A stretch of 64,000 nucleotides of DNA from Deinococcus sp. QL22 (GCF_023370075.1 NZ_CP097149.1:1753501-1817500), one strand, 5' to 3'; shown: positions 1-12,800, numbered from the stretch's first letter. Made by a program: numbers and translations. The notes: generated from the letters alone by a model not told the origin.

Positions 1-1
1 G

Positions 2-499
2 CTGGACGCGCTGCTGAGGACTGGCCGCGAGCGCCGCGACGAACAGGAAAGCCGCGACGCCGCCCTCACCGCCCTGACCCGTGTGGGTATTGCCGCACAC
101 GCCGCCCGCCCTGCCGGAGCCATGACGCAGGAAGGCCAGAAGCGCGTGGGTATCGCTATGGCCCTCGCCAGCGACCCTAAATTGCTGCTGCTGGACGAAC
201 CCGCTGCCGGAATGAACCCCGAGGAAACTGTGAGCCTGATGGCCCTGATCCGCGAACTGGTGGCGGGCGGCCTGACCGTGATTCTGGTGGAACACAAAAT
301 GAGCCTCGTGATGAGCCTCGCCGACCACATTCTGGTACTGCATCACGGCCAGAAGATCAGCGAGGGCGTGCCCGCCCAGGTCAGCCGCGATCCGGCGGTC
401 ATCGAGGCGTATCTGGGATCACACGCGCACGGCGGGCAGATGGGCCAAGCGGCGGCACAGGCCAGCGCAGCGGCCACAGGAGAAACGCCCCATGCTTGA
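2..499 (+). CDS. livG: Branched-chain amino acid ABC transporter, LivG-type ATPase (5' partial)
   Basis: Cytoplasmic ATPase of a LIV-type (branched-chain amino acid) ABC importer. Only the last ~165 residues are present because the window opens inside the gene, so Walker A is not visible. Walker B with its catalytic Glu is clear ([15 protein letters not shown]), and the AAGMNPEE wording is typical of LivG/BraF rather than LivF. The H-loop follows ([19 protein letters not shown]). The signature segment reads [13 protein letters not shown], an odd version of the usual YGQQ/SGGQ motif. The frame is open from base 2. Its last 8 bases overlap livF, which implies translational coupling; permease and binding-protein genes presumably lie upstream. 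Another substrate such as urea or amides cannot be excluded. Confidence 0.85.
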   Translation: MDALLRTGRERRDEQESRDAALTALTRVGIAAHAARPAGAMTQEGQKRVGIAMALASDPKLLLLDEPAAGMNPEETVSLMALIRELVAGGLTVILVEHKMSLVMSLADHILVLHHGQKISEGVPAQVSRDPAVIEAYLGSHAHGGQMGQAAAQASAAATGETPHA

Positions 500-1199
500 A
501 ATCCGTGATCTGAGTGTGAATTACGGCCACTTTACGGCCCTCCACAGCCTGAACCTGACCGTCAGCCCCGGAGAAATCGTGGTGATGCTGGGGGCCAACG
601 GCGCGGGCAAAAGCACGCTGTTTCGCACCCTGTCGGGCTTGCAGCGGCCTTCCGGCGGCACGGCCACCTGGAACGGCGTTTCGTTGACCGGGGGCAAGCC
701 TGAATTCAATGTTGCCAACGGGGTCGCGCAGTGCCCAGAAGGCCGCCTGCTGTTTCCCGAACTGAGTGTCGAAAAGAATCTGCGGCTGGGCGCGTTCGTT
801 CACCGCAAAGACCCGGCAGGCACGGCCCGCGAGCTGGAGCGCGTCTACGAACTGTTTCCGGCCCTCGTGGAAAAGCGGAATGTGCAGGCAGGCAGCTTGT
901 CGGGCGGGCAGCAACAGATGGTCGCCATTGCCCGCTCCCTGATGGCCCGGCCCAAATTGCTGCTGCTGGATGAGCCGTCGCTGGGCCTTGCGCCGCTGGT
1001 GGTGGAGCAGGTCTTTGAGGCCGTGCAACGCGTGAATGCGGCTGGCGTGGGCGTGCTGCTGGCCGAGCAAAACGCCTACGCTGCCCTCGGCATTGCCCAC
1101 CGGGGGTATGTGCTGGAGGGAGGCCGCGTGAGCTTGCAGGGCAGCCAGCACGAGCTGATGACCGATGACCGGGTGCGGAGTGCTTACTTGGGAGTCTGA
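492..1199 (+). CDS. livF: Branched-chain amino acid ABC transporter, LivF-type ATPase
   Basis: Second ATPase subunit of the same importer; it pairs with LivG on the cytoplasmic face and powers uptake. The protein is 235 residues, the usual LivF length. Walker A is GANGAGKST near residues 34-42, the signature LSGGQQQM lies near 134-141, and Walker B with its catalytic Glu is [13 protein letters not shown]. The H-loop is degenerate: AEQN replaces the usual His-containing motif, which is normal for LivF. The ATG overlaps the end of livG. No further transporter gene follows, so this is the last gene of the operon. The substrate is inferred from family resemblance only. Confidence 0.92.
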   Translation: MLEIRDLSVNYGHFTALHSLNLTVSPGEIVVMLGANGAGKSTLFRTLSGLQRPSGGTATWNGVSLTGGKPEFNVANGVAQCPEGRLLFPELSVEKNLRLGAFVHRKDPAGTARELERVYELFPALVEKRNVQAGSLSGGQQQMVAIARSLMARPKLLLLDEPSLGLAPLVVEQVFEAVQRVNAAGVGVLLAEQNAYAALGIAHRGYVLEGGRVSLQGSQHELMTDDRVRSAYLGV

Positions 1200-1261
1200 G
1201 GGGCAAAGAGATTGTTCAAGGGTCGAGGGGTTTAAGAAGGGCACGGTGAGGGGTGGCGGGG

Positions 1262-1376
1262 GCATTCTGAGTTGGCAGGTGAACCCTCTCACTGCTCCTC
1301 AATGCCCCCTGAGAGGTGGGGATGAAAGCTTTTTCGCTCCCCTCTTCGGGGGCCGTCTGCGAAGCAGACTGGGGGT
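1262..1376 (-). repeat. Dispersed intergenic repeat, copy 1 (inverted)
   Basis: Read on the minus strand, this stretch matches the copies at 6706, 17072, 39834 and 60301. The shared order is a CCCCCAGTCTGCTTCGCAG-like start, GGGGAGCG followed by AAAAGCT, CCCCACCTCTCAGGGGG, an AGCA-containing hairpin, then GGTTCACCT. It contains several short self-complementary arms and no convincing reading frame. It lies between livF and the guanidine-III leader. Confidence 0.7.
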
Positions 1377-1444
1377 TTAGCCTTCCAGGCCGGAGTGTAA
1401 GCATAGCCTTACGCTCCGCTCCCTTTTGGCTTACAGCCCGTCGC

Positions 1445-1450
1445 TACACT
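1445..1450 (+). promoter_or_regulatory. -10 box for the riboswitch-gdx transcript
   Basis: TACACT matches the TANNNT -10 pattern seen before most genes in this window. Transcription starting about 7 bases downstream would give an RNA that carries the guanidine-III aptamer about 35 bases from its 5' end. No good -35 hexamer is visible. Confidence 0.5.
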
Positions 1451-1492
1451 GGGTTCAGTCGCCCCCGAGTTGTCTGAATTGCGGGCAAGACT

Positions 1493-1550
1493 CCGGACGA
1501 GAGAACCGCCGTACCCGGTCAGGACAAGACGGCGCACCTGCGGAGGTGTT
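1493..1550 (+). promoter_or_regulatory. Guanidine-III riboswitch (ykkC-III) with RBS-sequestering hairpin
   Basis: The 43-base block 1493-1535 matches, as I recall it, the guanidine-III aptamer of known structure (Thermobifida fusca) almost throughout, except for a longer first loop (GAGAGAA region). CCGG at 1493-1496 can pair with CCGG at 1515-1518, and CGCCGT at 1507-1512 with ACGGCG at 1529-1534, giving the class pseudoknot. Immediately downstream, CACCT (1535-1539) and AGGTG (1544-1548) form a perfect hairpin that hides the Shine-Dalgarno GGAGGTG, 7 bases before the ATG of the guanidinium exporter gene. This fits translational control with guanidine as the ON signal; the direction is inferred. 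Confidence 0.92.
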
Positions 1551-1555
1551 GAAAC

Positions 1556-1876
1556 ATGGCATGGATACTACTCGTCTTGGCTGGACTGTTGGAAGTGGGC
1601 TGGGCCATCGGCCTGAAATACACCGAGGGCTTTACGCGCCCGCTGCCGACTGCCCTCACGTTGGTGAGCATGATTGCCAGCATTGGCCTGCTGGGTCTGG
1701 CGACTAAAACGTTGCCGATTGGCACGGCTTATGGCGTATGGGTCGGCATTGGCGCAGTGGGGGCGGCTATTCTGGGCATCGTGTTGTTCAAGGAGCCTGC
1801 AAGTGCAGCCCGCCTCGGCTTTATGGCGCTGATGGTTGTGGCGATTATTGGGCTGAAGGTGACGAGTGGGCATTAG
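1556..1876 (+). CDS. gdx: Guanidinium exporter Gdx (SugE-type SMR protein)
   Basis: Small multidrug resistance family membrane protein of 106 residues, the normal length, with four hydrophobic helices. The Gdx/SugE subtype is indicated by the conserved Glu in helix 1 ([15 protein letters not shown]), the [12 protein letters not shown] loop and [14 protein letters not shown] in helix 3. Gdx proteins export guanidinium in exchange for protons as dual-topology dimers in the inner membrane. The guanidine-III aptamer directly upstream independently supports this substrate over general drug efflux. The ATG is placed by the SD GGAGGTG. It is monocistronic. Confidence 0.93.
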   Translation: MAWILLVLAGLLEVGWAIGLKYTEGFTRPLPTALTLVSMIASIGLLGLATKTLPIGTAYGVWVGIGAVGAAILGIVLFKEPASAARLGFMALMVVAIIGLKVTSGH

Positions 1877-1918
1877 GGAAAGGATTTAGGCTAAGTTCTG
1901 GTGTCGCTCACACGTTTC

Positions 1919-1956
1919 CCCCCGCCCCCAGCCCCTGACCCCTTTGGGGGCGGGGG
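1919..1956 (+). terminator. Strong GC hairpin after gdx
   Basis: CCCCCGCCCCC at 1919-1929 is perfectly complementary to GGGGGCGGGGG at 1946-1956, with a 16-base loop. There is no U-run, so it is either a T-less terminator or a REP-like structural element. Confidence 0.5.
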
Positions 1957-2270
1957 AGTTGGTCGCTGCGGTCGGCAGGATTGATCTTGTCGCGTTTTAA
2001 GTCGGCTGAATCCCTCACTTGAAGCGGAATCGCCACTCGTCTTTGAGATGGAATTGGCCCGCCCACTGCGTGGACGACGGCCTCACACGCATCTGGGCAG
2101 AATGATTCGGGTGGGCGGTGTCGTGGCGGTTGTTGCCTTCGGGCCCTCCGTTAGACCCTCCGACCCTAAACCCGGAGACCAGCCTTTCGCCCTTCCCGCC
2201 CCCTCACTTGAACCCGGTGCAACCCCTAGAGCAAGTGGCGTCTAGAATGGGGGCAAGGAGTGTTCCCTGA
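1957..2270 (+). other. accD upstream region
   Basis: No gene is convincing here; a 65-codon open frame at 2048-2245 has no RBS or family resemblance. The only signals are a TAGAAT -10 box at 2243-2248 and the accD Shine-Dalgarno AAGGAG about ten bases before its ATG. Confidence 0.5.
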
Positions 2271-3170
2271 ATGGCGTTAGATCGTTTTTTTCGCAGACGC
2301 CGCCCGCAGCAGCAAGCGGGCAGCGACATGCCAGACCTGTGGACGCAGTGTCCTGCGTGCAAGGAAAGTGTCTATAACCGCGACCTGGAGGCCAATCTCT
2401 GGGTGTGCCCCAAATGCAGCCACCACATTCGCCTGGAGGCGGGGCGGCGCGTGGAGGTGCTGCTCGATGAAGGTTCGTTCGTGCAGTTGTCGGGCCGCGT
2501 GCATCCCACCGATCCCCTGAAGTTTCAGGATACGGAGGCTTACGTAGACCGCCTGAGCCGCGCCCAGAAGAAAACGGGCCGCCCAGACGCGATTCTGACG
2601 GGCACAGGCAGCATTCTGGGGCTGCCCGTTACACTGGCGGTTATGGATTTCGCCTTCAGTGGCGGCAGCATGGGCAGTGTGGTGGGCGAGGAAATCAGCC
2701 GCGCCGCCGAACATGCTGCCGAAATCGGCACGCCGTTCGTGCTGGTGGCGGCCAGTGGCGGGGCCAGAATGCAGGAAAGTGCGCTGTCGCTGATGCAGAT
2801 GGCAAAAACCACCGTGGCTCTGGAAAGTCTGACGGCGCGGGGCCTGCCCTACGTCAGTATCCTGACCGACCCCACCACCGGGGGCGTCACGGCCAGTTTT
2901 GCCACCATTGCCGACGTGATCATGGCCGAACCCGGTGCCCTGATCGGCTTCGCGGGGCCGCGTGTGATTCAGCAGACCATTCGCCAGAGTCTGCCCGAAG
3001 GGTTTCAGCGGGCCGAATTCTTGCTGGAACACGGCATGATCGACGATGTGGTCGACCGCCGCACCCACCGCACCTTTCTGGCCGGGCTGCTGGGTGTCCT
3101 GACCCGACGCGCCCCCGACGCCCCCCCAGCCGAACAGTCTGCCGAGCAATCCGCCGAGGCCCCCGCGTGA
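2271..3170 (+). CDS. accD: Acetyl-CoA carboxylase carboxyltransferase subunit beta
   Basis: Beta half of the carboxyltransferase that moves CO2 from carboxybiotin to acetyl-CoA, giving malonyl-CoA for fatty acid synthesis. The N-terminal zinc ribbon is intact, with four Cys in two CxxC pairs about 19 residues apart (CPAC and CPKC, residues ~25-50). The crotonase-like carboxyltransferase core follows, including the oxyanion-hole region GGARMQES and [10 protein letters not shown]. At 299 residues it has the usual length plus a short Ala/Glu/Pro tail. Its stop codon overlaps the accA start, so the two subunits are made together. Confidence 0.96.
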   Translation: MALDRFFRRRRPQQQAGSDMPDLWTQCPACKESVYNRDLEANLWVCPKCSHHIRLEAGRRVEVLLDEGSFVQLSGRVHPTDPLKFQDTEAYVDRLSRAQKKTGRPDAILTGTGSILGLPVTLAVMDFAFSGGSMGSVVGEEISRAAEHAAEIGTPFVLVAASGGARMQESALSLMQMAKTTVALESLTARGLPYVSILTDPTTGGVTASFATIADVIMAEPGALIGFAGPRVIQQTIRQSLPEGFQRAEFLLEHGMIDDVVDRRTHRTFLAGLLGVLTRRAPDAPPAEQSAEQSAEAPA

Positions 3171-4141
3171 TGACGACCCCACCCACCGACCTCAAAGCCA
3201 CCCTCCTGAAGCTGGAAGCCCGCGTGCACGATCTGGAAGTGACGGCACGTGAAACCGGACAGAATCTGGATTCCACCATTCATTCCCTGCGGGCCGAGGT
3301 AGAACGCCTCAGAGCGGCCCCCACTCGGGCGTCCAATGCCCCCATGACGCGCTGGGAGCGGGTGCAACTGGCCCGCGCACCGGGGCGGCCTACCGCGCAC
3401 GACTACACCGAGCGTCTGGTCACCGACTTCACCGAGTTGCACGGAGACCGCAATTTTGCCGATGACCACGCACTGATCGGCGGGCCGGGACGCTGGCAGG
3501 GCCGCCCCGTGATGCTCCTGATGCAGCAAAAAGGCCGCGACACCAAAAGCCGCGTGCGCCGCCGCTTTGGCATGAGCAATCCGGAGGGCTACCGCAAAGC
3601 TATGCGCCTGATGGATCTGGCCGACAAATTTGGTCTGCCCGTGGTGTGCCTGATCGACACTCCTGGCGCGTACCCCGGCATAGAGGCCGAGGAGCGCGGC
3701 CAGGCCTGGGCCATTGCCGAAAGCATTCAGCGGATGGTACGCCTGCGCGTGCCCGCCGTGTGCGCCGTGATCGGTGAGGGCGGCAGCGGCGGGGCGTTGG
3801 CCATCGGCGTGGGCAACCGCGTGCTGATTCAGGAAAATGCGTGGTACAGCGTCATTTCGCCCGAATCGTGCGCGGCGATCCTGTGGCGCGATTCGGCGCA
3901 GGCCCCCAAAGCCGCCGAAGCCCTGAAGCTGACGGCCCCCGATCTGCTGGAACTGGGCATCGTAGAAGAAGTGATCCGCGAACCTGTGGGCGGCGCACAT
4001 CTGGACTTGGACGCTGCCGCTGCCGCACTGGGCGAGGCTGTGGGCCGCCATCTGGACGAACTGGGCCTGCTGAACGAGCAAGAGCTGAAAGCGCAACGGG
4101 CCGCACGTTTCCGGGCGCTGGGAGCCTATACCGAGAGCTGA
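3170..4141 (+). CDS. accA: Acetyl-CoA carboxylase carboxyltransferase subunit alpha
   Basis: Alpha subunit of acetyl-CoA carboxylase carboxyltransferase; it binds carboxybiotin and forms an alpha2beta2 complex with AccD. It has an N-terminal helical segment (residues ~1-45) typical of AccA, then a crotonase-like fold with [25 protein letters not shown] and [15 protein letters not shown]. The ATG at 3170 shares bases with the accD stop (TGATG); a GTG three bases earlier is also possible. The length, 323 residues, is normal. No biotin carboxylase or carrier gene is nearby, so the enzyme is encoded at more than one locus. Confidence 0.96.
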   Translation: MTTPPTDLKATLLKLEARVHDLEVTARETGQNLDSTIHSLRAEVERLRAAPTRASNAPMTRWERVQLARAPGRPTAHDYTERLVTDFTELHGDRNFADDHALIGGPGRWQGRPVMLLMQQKGRDTKSRVRRRFGMSNPEGYRKAMRLMDLADKFGLPVVCLIDTPGAYPGIEAEERGQAWAIAESIQRMVRLRVPAVCAVIGEGGSGGALAIGVGNRVLIQENAWYSVISPESCAAILWRDSAQAPKAAEALKLTAPDLLELGIVEEVIREPVGGAHLDLDAAAAALGEAVGRHLDELGLLNEQELKAQRAARFRALGAYTES

Positions 4142-4306
4142 AACGGGTGAGCAAGCCTCAGTCGGGAGCCTGTCCGGGCGCTCTCGGCTGTTTTGCTGTG
4201 GTGCTGATTGCTCTTTGCGCCCTATCTTGTACTCACTACAAATCAGGGCAACATAGCTTCTGCCTGCGCGGTATGGGCGGACTGGGGCCACCAAAGGGGT
4301 GAATGG

Positions 4307-6688
<2,382 letters not shown>

Positions 6689-6705
6689 CAGGCAGATTCC
6701 GGGTA

Positions 6706-6830
6706 CCCCCAGTCTGCTCTCCTTCGGAGCTGTACCAGTTCGCAGCCAGCCACCTTGAGGGGAGCGCAAAAGCTGTTAAGTCCTTCCCTCTAAGGGGGCG
6801 TTCCGAAGCAATGGGTGGGGTTCGCCTTCC
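6706..6830 (+). repeat. Dispersed intergenic repeat, copy 2
   Basis: Same ~125-base unit as at 17072-17197. It shares CCCCCAGT, a CGGAGCTGTACCAGT-like stem, GGGGAGCGCAAAAGCTGTTA, a CTCTAAGGGGGCG segment, an AGCAATGGG hairpin and GGTTCGCCTTCC. It follows the acylase gene directly. Confidence 0.75.
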
Positions 6831-6843
6831 ACCGTCAATTAAG

Positions 6844-6881
6844 AAGTGTGGCCCCGTCACTCCCGACAGGGCCGCACTTTT
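6844..6881 (+). terminator. Bidirectional terminator between convergent genes
   Basis: AAGTGTGGCCC (6844-6854) pairs with GGGCCGCACTT (6869-6879) around a 14-base loop, with one non-Watson-Crick pair, and is followed by T's. It serves the acylase on the plus strand and the convergent small secreted-protein gene on the minus strand. Confidence 0.85.
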
Positions 6882-6954
6882 GCTGTGAGTGTCTCTGGTC
6901 TGTCGCTCCAACCCGCGCACCTCGGCACCAACTGGGGCGGCCTGTTCATGCCCT

Positions 6955-7386
6955 CTAGCGCCTGAAGACCTCCCGGTTGGCGTAGTTCTGGCGGCCACTC
7001 TTGTCTACAAATTGCGTCATGCTCTGCACGCTCAGGGTTTTGTTTGGGAACAGGTTCATGACCAGCATGGTGTTAGAAAAGCCCTTGGCGTACACGGCGC
7101 TGGCTAACCAGTGATTGCTGTCCGACACGCTGGTGCCGTAGGTCAGCACGCCTGCCTTGCCCCAGTCGCAGTCGGTGGGGCTGCACTTGCCGAACACCTG
7201 CACATTCAGCGTGCCGTCGCCGTTCGGGGTAAAAATCAGGCGGGTGATGCCGCGTGTGGTGGCGTTGGTGTTCGTCCAGGTGCCTACAAAGTCGGAGGTG
7301 GCGGCGTGGGCCGAAGAAGCGAGGGTCAGGGTGGCGAAGGCGGTCAGGGCAAAACGGCTGAGCTTGCTGAGGTTGAAGTTGGGCAT
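6955..7386 (-). CDS. Small secreted protein of unknown function
   Basis: Predicted exported protein of 143 residues. The start is the ATG preceded by AAAGGAG, giving a clear Sec signal peptide (hydrophobic core LTAFATLTLASSAHA, cleavage expected after AHA). The mature part begins with a FVGTWTN segment and carries Gly/Thr-rich beta-like sequence, one pair of close Cys (KCSPTDC) and the motif GITRLIFTPNGDGTLNV. It resembles small lipocalin- or DUF2147-like beta-barrel proteins in outline, but I do not recognise a named family. It is monocistronic and convergent with the acylase gene. Confidence 0.75.
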   Translation of the reverse strand: MPNFNLSKLSRFALTAFATLTLASSAHAATSDFVGTWTNTNATTRGITRLIFTPNGDGTLNVQVFGKCSPTDCDWGKAGVLTYGTSVSDSNHWLASAVYAKGFSNTMLVMNLFPNKTLSVQSMTQFVDKSGRQNYANREVFRR

Positions 7387-7602
7387 GGTGAAACTCCTTT
7401 GGCCTCGTGGGCCGGGTGCGGGGAGAGGGTAGATTGGCCGTCCCAGCGGGCGCTTTCGCTTTCCTCTTGCTGGTAAACCAAGCGTACTCACGCCCCCGTG
7501 AACGGCCCATGATCGGCAGCGGGCGCGGCGTGATCAGAGGTCGTGGCGGCGTCAGAGGGGCGTCAGACAAGCAGCTGGAACCGTTCCCACCCGGCGCGTC
7601 GT

Positions 7603-9558
7603 ATGCTAGGAGACGTGCTAAAGACGGACTTGGCGGCGCGGCTGAGGCCCGCTTTTGATGATGACCGCGATGCGGAAACCTTTCTGCTGCGGCTGGAACG
7701 CTACGGCGCTGACCTGGAGGGCAGTTTGCGGGCGGTGTACGGCGACGCCACCGACACGCTGATGGCCGAACTGTTGGAGGTGCTGATTCACGCGCACCAC
7801 ACCCGCGCCCCCGACCTGAAGCGGCTGGACGAGGCCCGCCTGCTGCGCCCCGACTGGTTGCAAGCGCCCGAAATGATCGGCTACGTGGCCTACACCGACC
7901 GCTTTGCCGGAACCCTGCGCGGCGTGCAGGAGCGGCTGGAGTACCTAGAAGGCTTGGGTGTCAAGTACCTGCACCTGATGCCGCTTCTCAAGCCCCGTGA
8001 GGGCGAGAACGACGGTGGCTACGCAGTGCAGGACTACCGCGCCGTGCGGCCCGACCTCGGTGACATGGACGACCTCTCGGCGTTGGCGTCCAAATTGCGT
8101 GGGCGCGGCATGAGCCTGGTGCTCGATCTGGTGCTGAACCACGTGGCCCGCGAACACGAGTGGGCCGAGAAAGCGCGGGCGGGCGACCCCATTTACCGCG
8201 ACTATTTTCACATCTACCCGGATCGCACCCAACCCGACGCCTACGAGCGCACGCTGCCTGAAGTGTTTCCCGACTTTGCCCCCGGTAACTTTACCTGGGA
8301 CGACGAGGCTGGAGAAGACGGTGCCGGGGGCTGGGTCTGGACAACTTTCAATGCCTACCAGTGGGATCTGAACTGGGGCAATCCGGCGGTGTTCCGCGAG
8401 TTCGCCGACCTGATCTTGCACCTTGCCAACCGGGGCGTAGAGGTGTTCCGGCTGGACGCCATCGCCTTTATGTGGAAGCGCCTCGGCACGGCCAGCCAGA
8501 ACCAGCCTGAAGTCCATCACCTGACGCGGGCGCTGCGGGCGGCCATCCGGATCGTGGCCCCGGCAGTGGCCTTCAAGGCCGAAGCCATCGTGGCCCCCGC
8601 CGACCTGATCCATTACCTCGGCACCGGGGGGCATCACGGCAAGGTCAGCGACATGGCCTACCAGAACAGCCTGATGGTGCAGATCTGGAGCAGCCTCGCC
8701 AGCCGCGATACCCGCCTGTTCGAGACGGCGTTGCTGGCCTTTCCGCCCAAACCCACCACCACCACCTGGGGCATGTACGTGCGCTGCCACGACGATATCG
8801 GCTGGGCCATCAGCGACGAGGATGCGGGGCGCGCGGGCCTCAGCGGGCCGGGCCACCGCCATTTTCTCAGCGACTTTTACAGCGGCGAGTATCCCGGCAG
8901 CTTTGCGCGGGGGCTGGTGTTTCAGCACAACCCCGCCACCGGAGACCGGCGAATCAGCGGCAGCGCGGCCAGTTTGGCGGGTCTGGAAGCCGCGCTGGAC
9001 GCAAGTAACGCCGAATGGACAGACCACGCGGTGCGGCGCTTGCTGCTGGCCCACGCCGTCACCCTCGGCTTCGGCGGCGTGCCCCTGCTGTATATGGGCG
9101 ACGAACTCGCGCTCCTGAACGACTACACCTTTGAGGCCGATCCTGCCCACGCGCCCGACAACCGCTGGGTTCACCGCCCCAAAATGGATTGGGCGCTGGC
9201 CGAAGCCGTACAGGACAATCCTTCTGCACCCGCAGCACGGGTCAACGCTGGAATCCGCGCCCTCATTGCCGCCCGCCAGCGCACGCCGCACCTGCACGCC
9301 AGCATCGAATCCCGCGCTGTGCCCAGCCCCGATCCCCGCGTGTTGCTCCTGCGCCGCGACCATCCGCTCGGCGTCATGCTGTGCGTCTACAATTTCAGTG
9401 AGCACGAGGTGGCTTTTCCCACCTACCTGCTGCGCGACCAGTTGGGCGAACACGCCACCGACGCCGTGGTGGGCACGCATTTCACGCTCCAGCGGGCCAC
9501 CACGCGCCTGTCTCCCTTCCGTGCCCTGTGGCTCACCCAATCGGAGGCTCCACGATGA
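7603..9558 (+). CDS. Amylosucrase (GH13_4)
   Basis: Glucansucrase that transfers glucose from sucrose to build alpha-1,4-glucan, also making turanose and trehalulose. The sequence follows the known Deinococcus geothermalis amylosucrase closely from its first residues. GH13 catalytic residues are visible: nucleophile Asp285 (FRLDAIAF), acid/base Glu327 (FKAEAIV) and the transition-state Asp397 (HDDIGW). The helical N-domain, (beta/alpha)8 barrel and C-terminal beta domain give ~651 residues, as expected. I use ATG 7603 because it aligns with the homologue, but a TATGCT box overlapping it lies 8 bases before GTG 7615, so a leaderless GTG start four codons later is a real alternative. Confidence 0.95.
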   Translation: MLGDVLKTDLAARLRPAFDDDRDAETFLLRLERYGADLEGSLRAVYGDATDTLMAELLEVLIHAHHTRAPDLKRLDEARLLRPDWLQAPEMIGYVAYTDRFAGTLRGVQERLEYLEGLGVKYLHLMPLLKPREGENDGGYAVQDYRAVRPDLGDMDDLSALASKLRGRGMSLVLDLVLNHVAREHEWAEKARAGDPIYRDYFHIYPDRTQPDAYERTLPEVFPDFAPGNFTWDDEAGEDGAGGWVWTTFNAYQWDLNWGNPAVFREFADLILHLANRGVEVFRLDAIAFMWKRLGTASQNQPEVHHLTRALRAAIRIVAPAVAFKAEAIVAPADLIHYLGTGGHHGKVSDMAYQNSLMVQIWSSLASRDTRLFETALLAFPPKPTTTTWGMYVRCHDDIGWAISDEDAGRAGLSGPGHRHFLSDFYSGEYPGSFARGLVFQHNPATGDRRISGSAASLAGLEAALDASNAEWTDHAVRRLLLAHAVTLGFGGVPLLYMGDELALLNDYTFEADPAHAPDNRWVHRPKMDWALAEAVQDNPSAPAARVNAGIRALIAARQRTPHLHASIESRAVPSPDPRVLLLRRDHPLGVMLCVYNFSEHEVAFPTYLLRDQLGEHATDAVVGTHFTLQRATTRLSPFRALWLTQSEAPR

Positions 9559-9773
9559 CCGGCTCACCCCCACCCGGCAAAGCCAGAATTAAGATTCCTA
9601 CGGAGGCCCTGCTGAATGCCGCCCGAAGCGCTGCCGGAAAACTGGCCGACTTGAGCCGTGACCCACAGGTGCGCGAAGAGGCAGACAATGTGGCCCGCGC
9701 CATTGCCAAACTGCTTCAAGCCGTAAAAAACGCACCCAAAAACCGGGGCGGGGTAGGGGAGAAGAAAGGCTAG
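9555..9773 (+). CDS. Small helical protein coupled to amylosucrase
   Basis: Predicted 72-residue cytoplasmic protein, ATG overlapping the amylosucrase stop as ATGA. The middle is an amphipathic helical stretch ([18 protein letters not shown], then [14 protein letters not shown]); both ends are basic and Pro/Gly-rich. No family is recognised and no catalytic motif is visible. Translational coupling and the shared terminator downstream make it a real operon partner rather than a shadow frame. Its role is unknown. Confidence 0.65.
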   Translation: MTGSPPPGKARIKIPTEALLNAARSAAGKLADLSRDPQVREEADNVARAIAKLLQAVKNAPKNRGGVGEKKG

Positions 9774-9790
9774 AGCGGGGGCAAAAAAGC

Positions 9791-9826
9791 GGGGGCAGAC
9801 GCATCGTGGGTCTGCCCCCTTGTTTG
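9791..9826 (+). terminator. Intrinsic terminator of the amylosucrase operon
   Basis: A perfect 10-bp stem, GGGGGCAGAC with GTCTGCCCCC (9810-9819), encloses a 9-base loop and is followed by TTGTTTGT. Confidence 0.88.
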
Positions 9827-9842
9827 TCTGAATCTCTCCCTG

Positions 9843-12800
9843 CTACTTCACGGTGGCCCGGAAACACACGGTTCCTGTCTCGCCGCTTGCTGCCGTGCCT
9901 ACTTTGAAGGTCAGTCCGGTACCCAGCGTGCCGTCGTCGGTGTCTGCGGCATTGGTGGGATGTAGGTCATCAGGCGTCGGTGTCCGCGCGGGCGTCCGGG
10001 TAAATCTGATGTTGCTGCCCGGAACATAGGCGGCGATGACCCGGATTTCGGTGGTACTGGGCAGAATATCGGCAAGGGTCAGGTTGGGCAAAGGGGCGCT
10101 GCCGGAGTTGGTGTAAGTGACGCAGTATTCCAGCGTATCGCCCGGTTTGCCCGTGCTGGTGGTGCTTATGCTGCCGCCCGCCGTCAGGTTCTGCACGCTC
10201 TTGCTAAGGCTCAGGTTCACGGTGTCGGTGGTGGCGACGGCAGAGTTGGTCAGGGGATCAGGATCGGTGCGCGTGCTGGGGGCTGTGGCTGTGGCGGTAT
10301 TCACGAGTTGGCCGCCGCTGGCTGCCGTGCCGCTGAGTGTGATGATCAGTTTTCCTAGCGCCGGAAAAGTCGGAATGGTGGTGCCTGACTGCAACGTGCC
10401 GGCAGTCAGGCCCGCCGGACAGGTGGCGTTGCCGCTGGACGTGCAGAGGATGGCGCTGGCCGTAAATTCAGGAATGGCAGCGTCTTGCAGGGCTGCGCCG
10501 TCGGCATCGGCTGGGCCAGCATTGGTCACGGTGATGGTGTAACTGAACGCCGCGCCGCCGCGCACTACCGCAGGGGCAGTTTTGGTGATTCGCACGTCGG
10601 CGCTTCCGTTGACAGTGGTGCTGACCTGCGAGTCGGAGTTGGTGCCGTCGTTGTTGGCGCTGTTGGGATCAGATACAGGGCTGCTGGCGCGGGAGCCGTT
10701 GACCAGAGTGACTGCCGTATTGGGCGCACGGACGACTACCGTGTAGTTTTGGGCCGCGCCACTGGCAAGCAGGGGCAAAGTCCACACGATGCTACTCCCC
10801 GTTTGCGTGCCGCCGCCTGTATTTTGCACGGTGATGCCGCTGGGCAACAGGTCGGTGACCGTCACAGAAGTGGCGGGACTCGGCCCCGCATTCAGCACGC
10901 TGATGGTGTAGGTCATGTCGCCGTTCGGCAGTACCGTTGCAGGCCCAGTTTTGCTGACTTGCAGGTCGGCCAGCGGAATGATGGTGGTACTGGCGGTACT
11001 GGAATTGTTGCCCGGTATAGCATCGCTGCCCACACTACTGACGGCGGCCGTGTTGAGGAGGGTGCCTGTGGCAGGCGTCAGCACGGTCACGGTGTAGGTC
11101 AGGTTGCTGTTTGGCCCCGTTACGTCCAGGCCCGGAGCCGTCCAGGTCACGGTGCCGTTGAGTGCGTTGTACACGCCGCCCCCGGTGTTGCTGACATAGG
11201 TGCTGTTGGTGGGCAGCGTATCGGTGACGGTCAGACTTTCGGCGGTGCTGGGGCCAAAATTGGCGACCCGCAGCATATACGTCAGATTGGCAAGCGGGCC
11301 GTAATTGGCCGCGCCCGTTTTGATGATTTCCAGATTGGCGCGGGGGGTGACAGTCAGGGTAGAGGTGGATGCATTGTTGGCTGAATTGCTTTCGGTGGTG
11401 CTGGTGGTCACATTGCCTGTATTCACGACGCTGCCGTTGAGGGGCGGAGTGACCGTGACGGTGCGGCTGACCGGCGTTCCTACATTTACTGCCCCCACAG
11501 TCCAGGTCACGGTGCGGGTGCTGGCGTCGTACACGCCGCCCCCGGTAGTACTGACGTAGGTCACGTTGCTGGGCAGCGGGTCGCTGATGGTGACGCCCGC
11601 CGCGTTGCTGGGGCCAGCAGTAAAGGCCGTCAGGGTATACACGATGTTCGTACCCGCTGTGACTGCCGTGCCAGTCGGGGTTTTGGTCAGTTGTATGTCG
11701 GTCAGGCTGCTCACAGGTACGGTGACGCTACTGCTGTTGTTGGTGTTGGCCGAATCTCCGCCGCCCGAGATGGAGGCCGAGTTGGCCACTGTGGCTCCGG
11801 CACTTTGCCCCGTCAGCACGGTCAGCGTAATCGGGTTGCCACTTGCCCCCGCCGCGATAGCAGTCGTGCTGGTGCAAGTCACGTTCTGTCCGGCAGCACC
11901 GCAAGTCCAGCCGATACCTGTGCCACTCACAAAAGTCAGGTTGGCGTCCAGTGGGTCTGTCAGGGTGATCGTGCCTGTGGTGGCCTGCAACCCAATATTG
12001 CGCGGCAGCAGAGTAAATGTGCCGTTCTGCCCACGAATCAGGGGTGTGCCCGTTTTTTGCACCATCACATCTGGGCCGTTGGTGGGCTGCACGCTGGTGG
12101 TCACGGCGCTGGTATTGTTTCCCCCCACCAAATCGGCCTTGGTGCTGGTGAAGCTGGCCGTATTCACACTGTTGCCTGCCGTGCCGCGTACCTTCAACAC
12201 CACGGTACGGGTCACACTTTGTCCGTTGGCAAGCGTCACGGGAGGCTAGGTGACTGCGCCTCCCGGAGCTGTTCCGCCGTCGCTGGCACTCACAAACGTG
12301 GAGTTGCTGAAGGTGTCGCGGCGCGTAACAGTGGCGCTGGCTGGGCCGTTGTTGGTGAACACCAGCGTATAGGTCATATCTGAGAGTGGTGCGGCAGCCA
12401 TAAAACCCGTTTTGACCACGCCTATATCGGCCACATCTATCGGCGCGACATTGGTGGCCGTGTTGTTGCTGAGGTTGGGGTCGGTGGTGTCGTTGCCGCG
12501 TGCAGCACTGGCGGTGTTGCTGATGGTGCCACTGGCGTAAGTGCTGCTCAGGGTGCCTGAAACAGTAAACGTGGCGCTGCTGCTCGGCGGCAAATTCAAG
12601 ATGGTGTCGATGGTGTTGCCGCTGCCACTCGCCAGAGCGCAGACGGCGGCTCCTGTCGGCGTACACGTCCAAGTGACGCCAGTAACCGCAGCGGGCACGT
12701 TGTCGGTCACTCTGACGCCGTTGGCCCGCGCCAGCGTGGAAGCGTTGGTAACGGTGACGGTGTAGGTTACGGGTTGCCCCGGCACCAGCACGGCTGGACT

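Noticed and set aside
2048..2245. 65-codon frame between gdx and accD
   Set aside because: No start signal and low-complexity sequence; better explained as accD upstream region.
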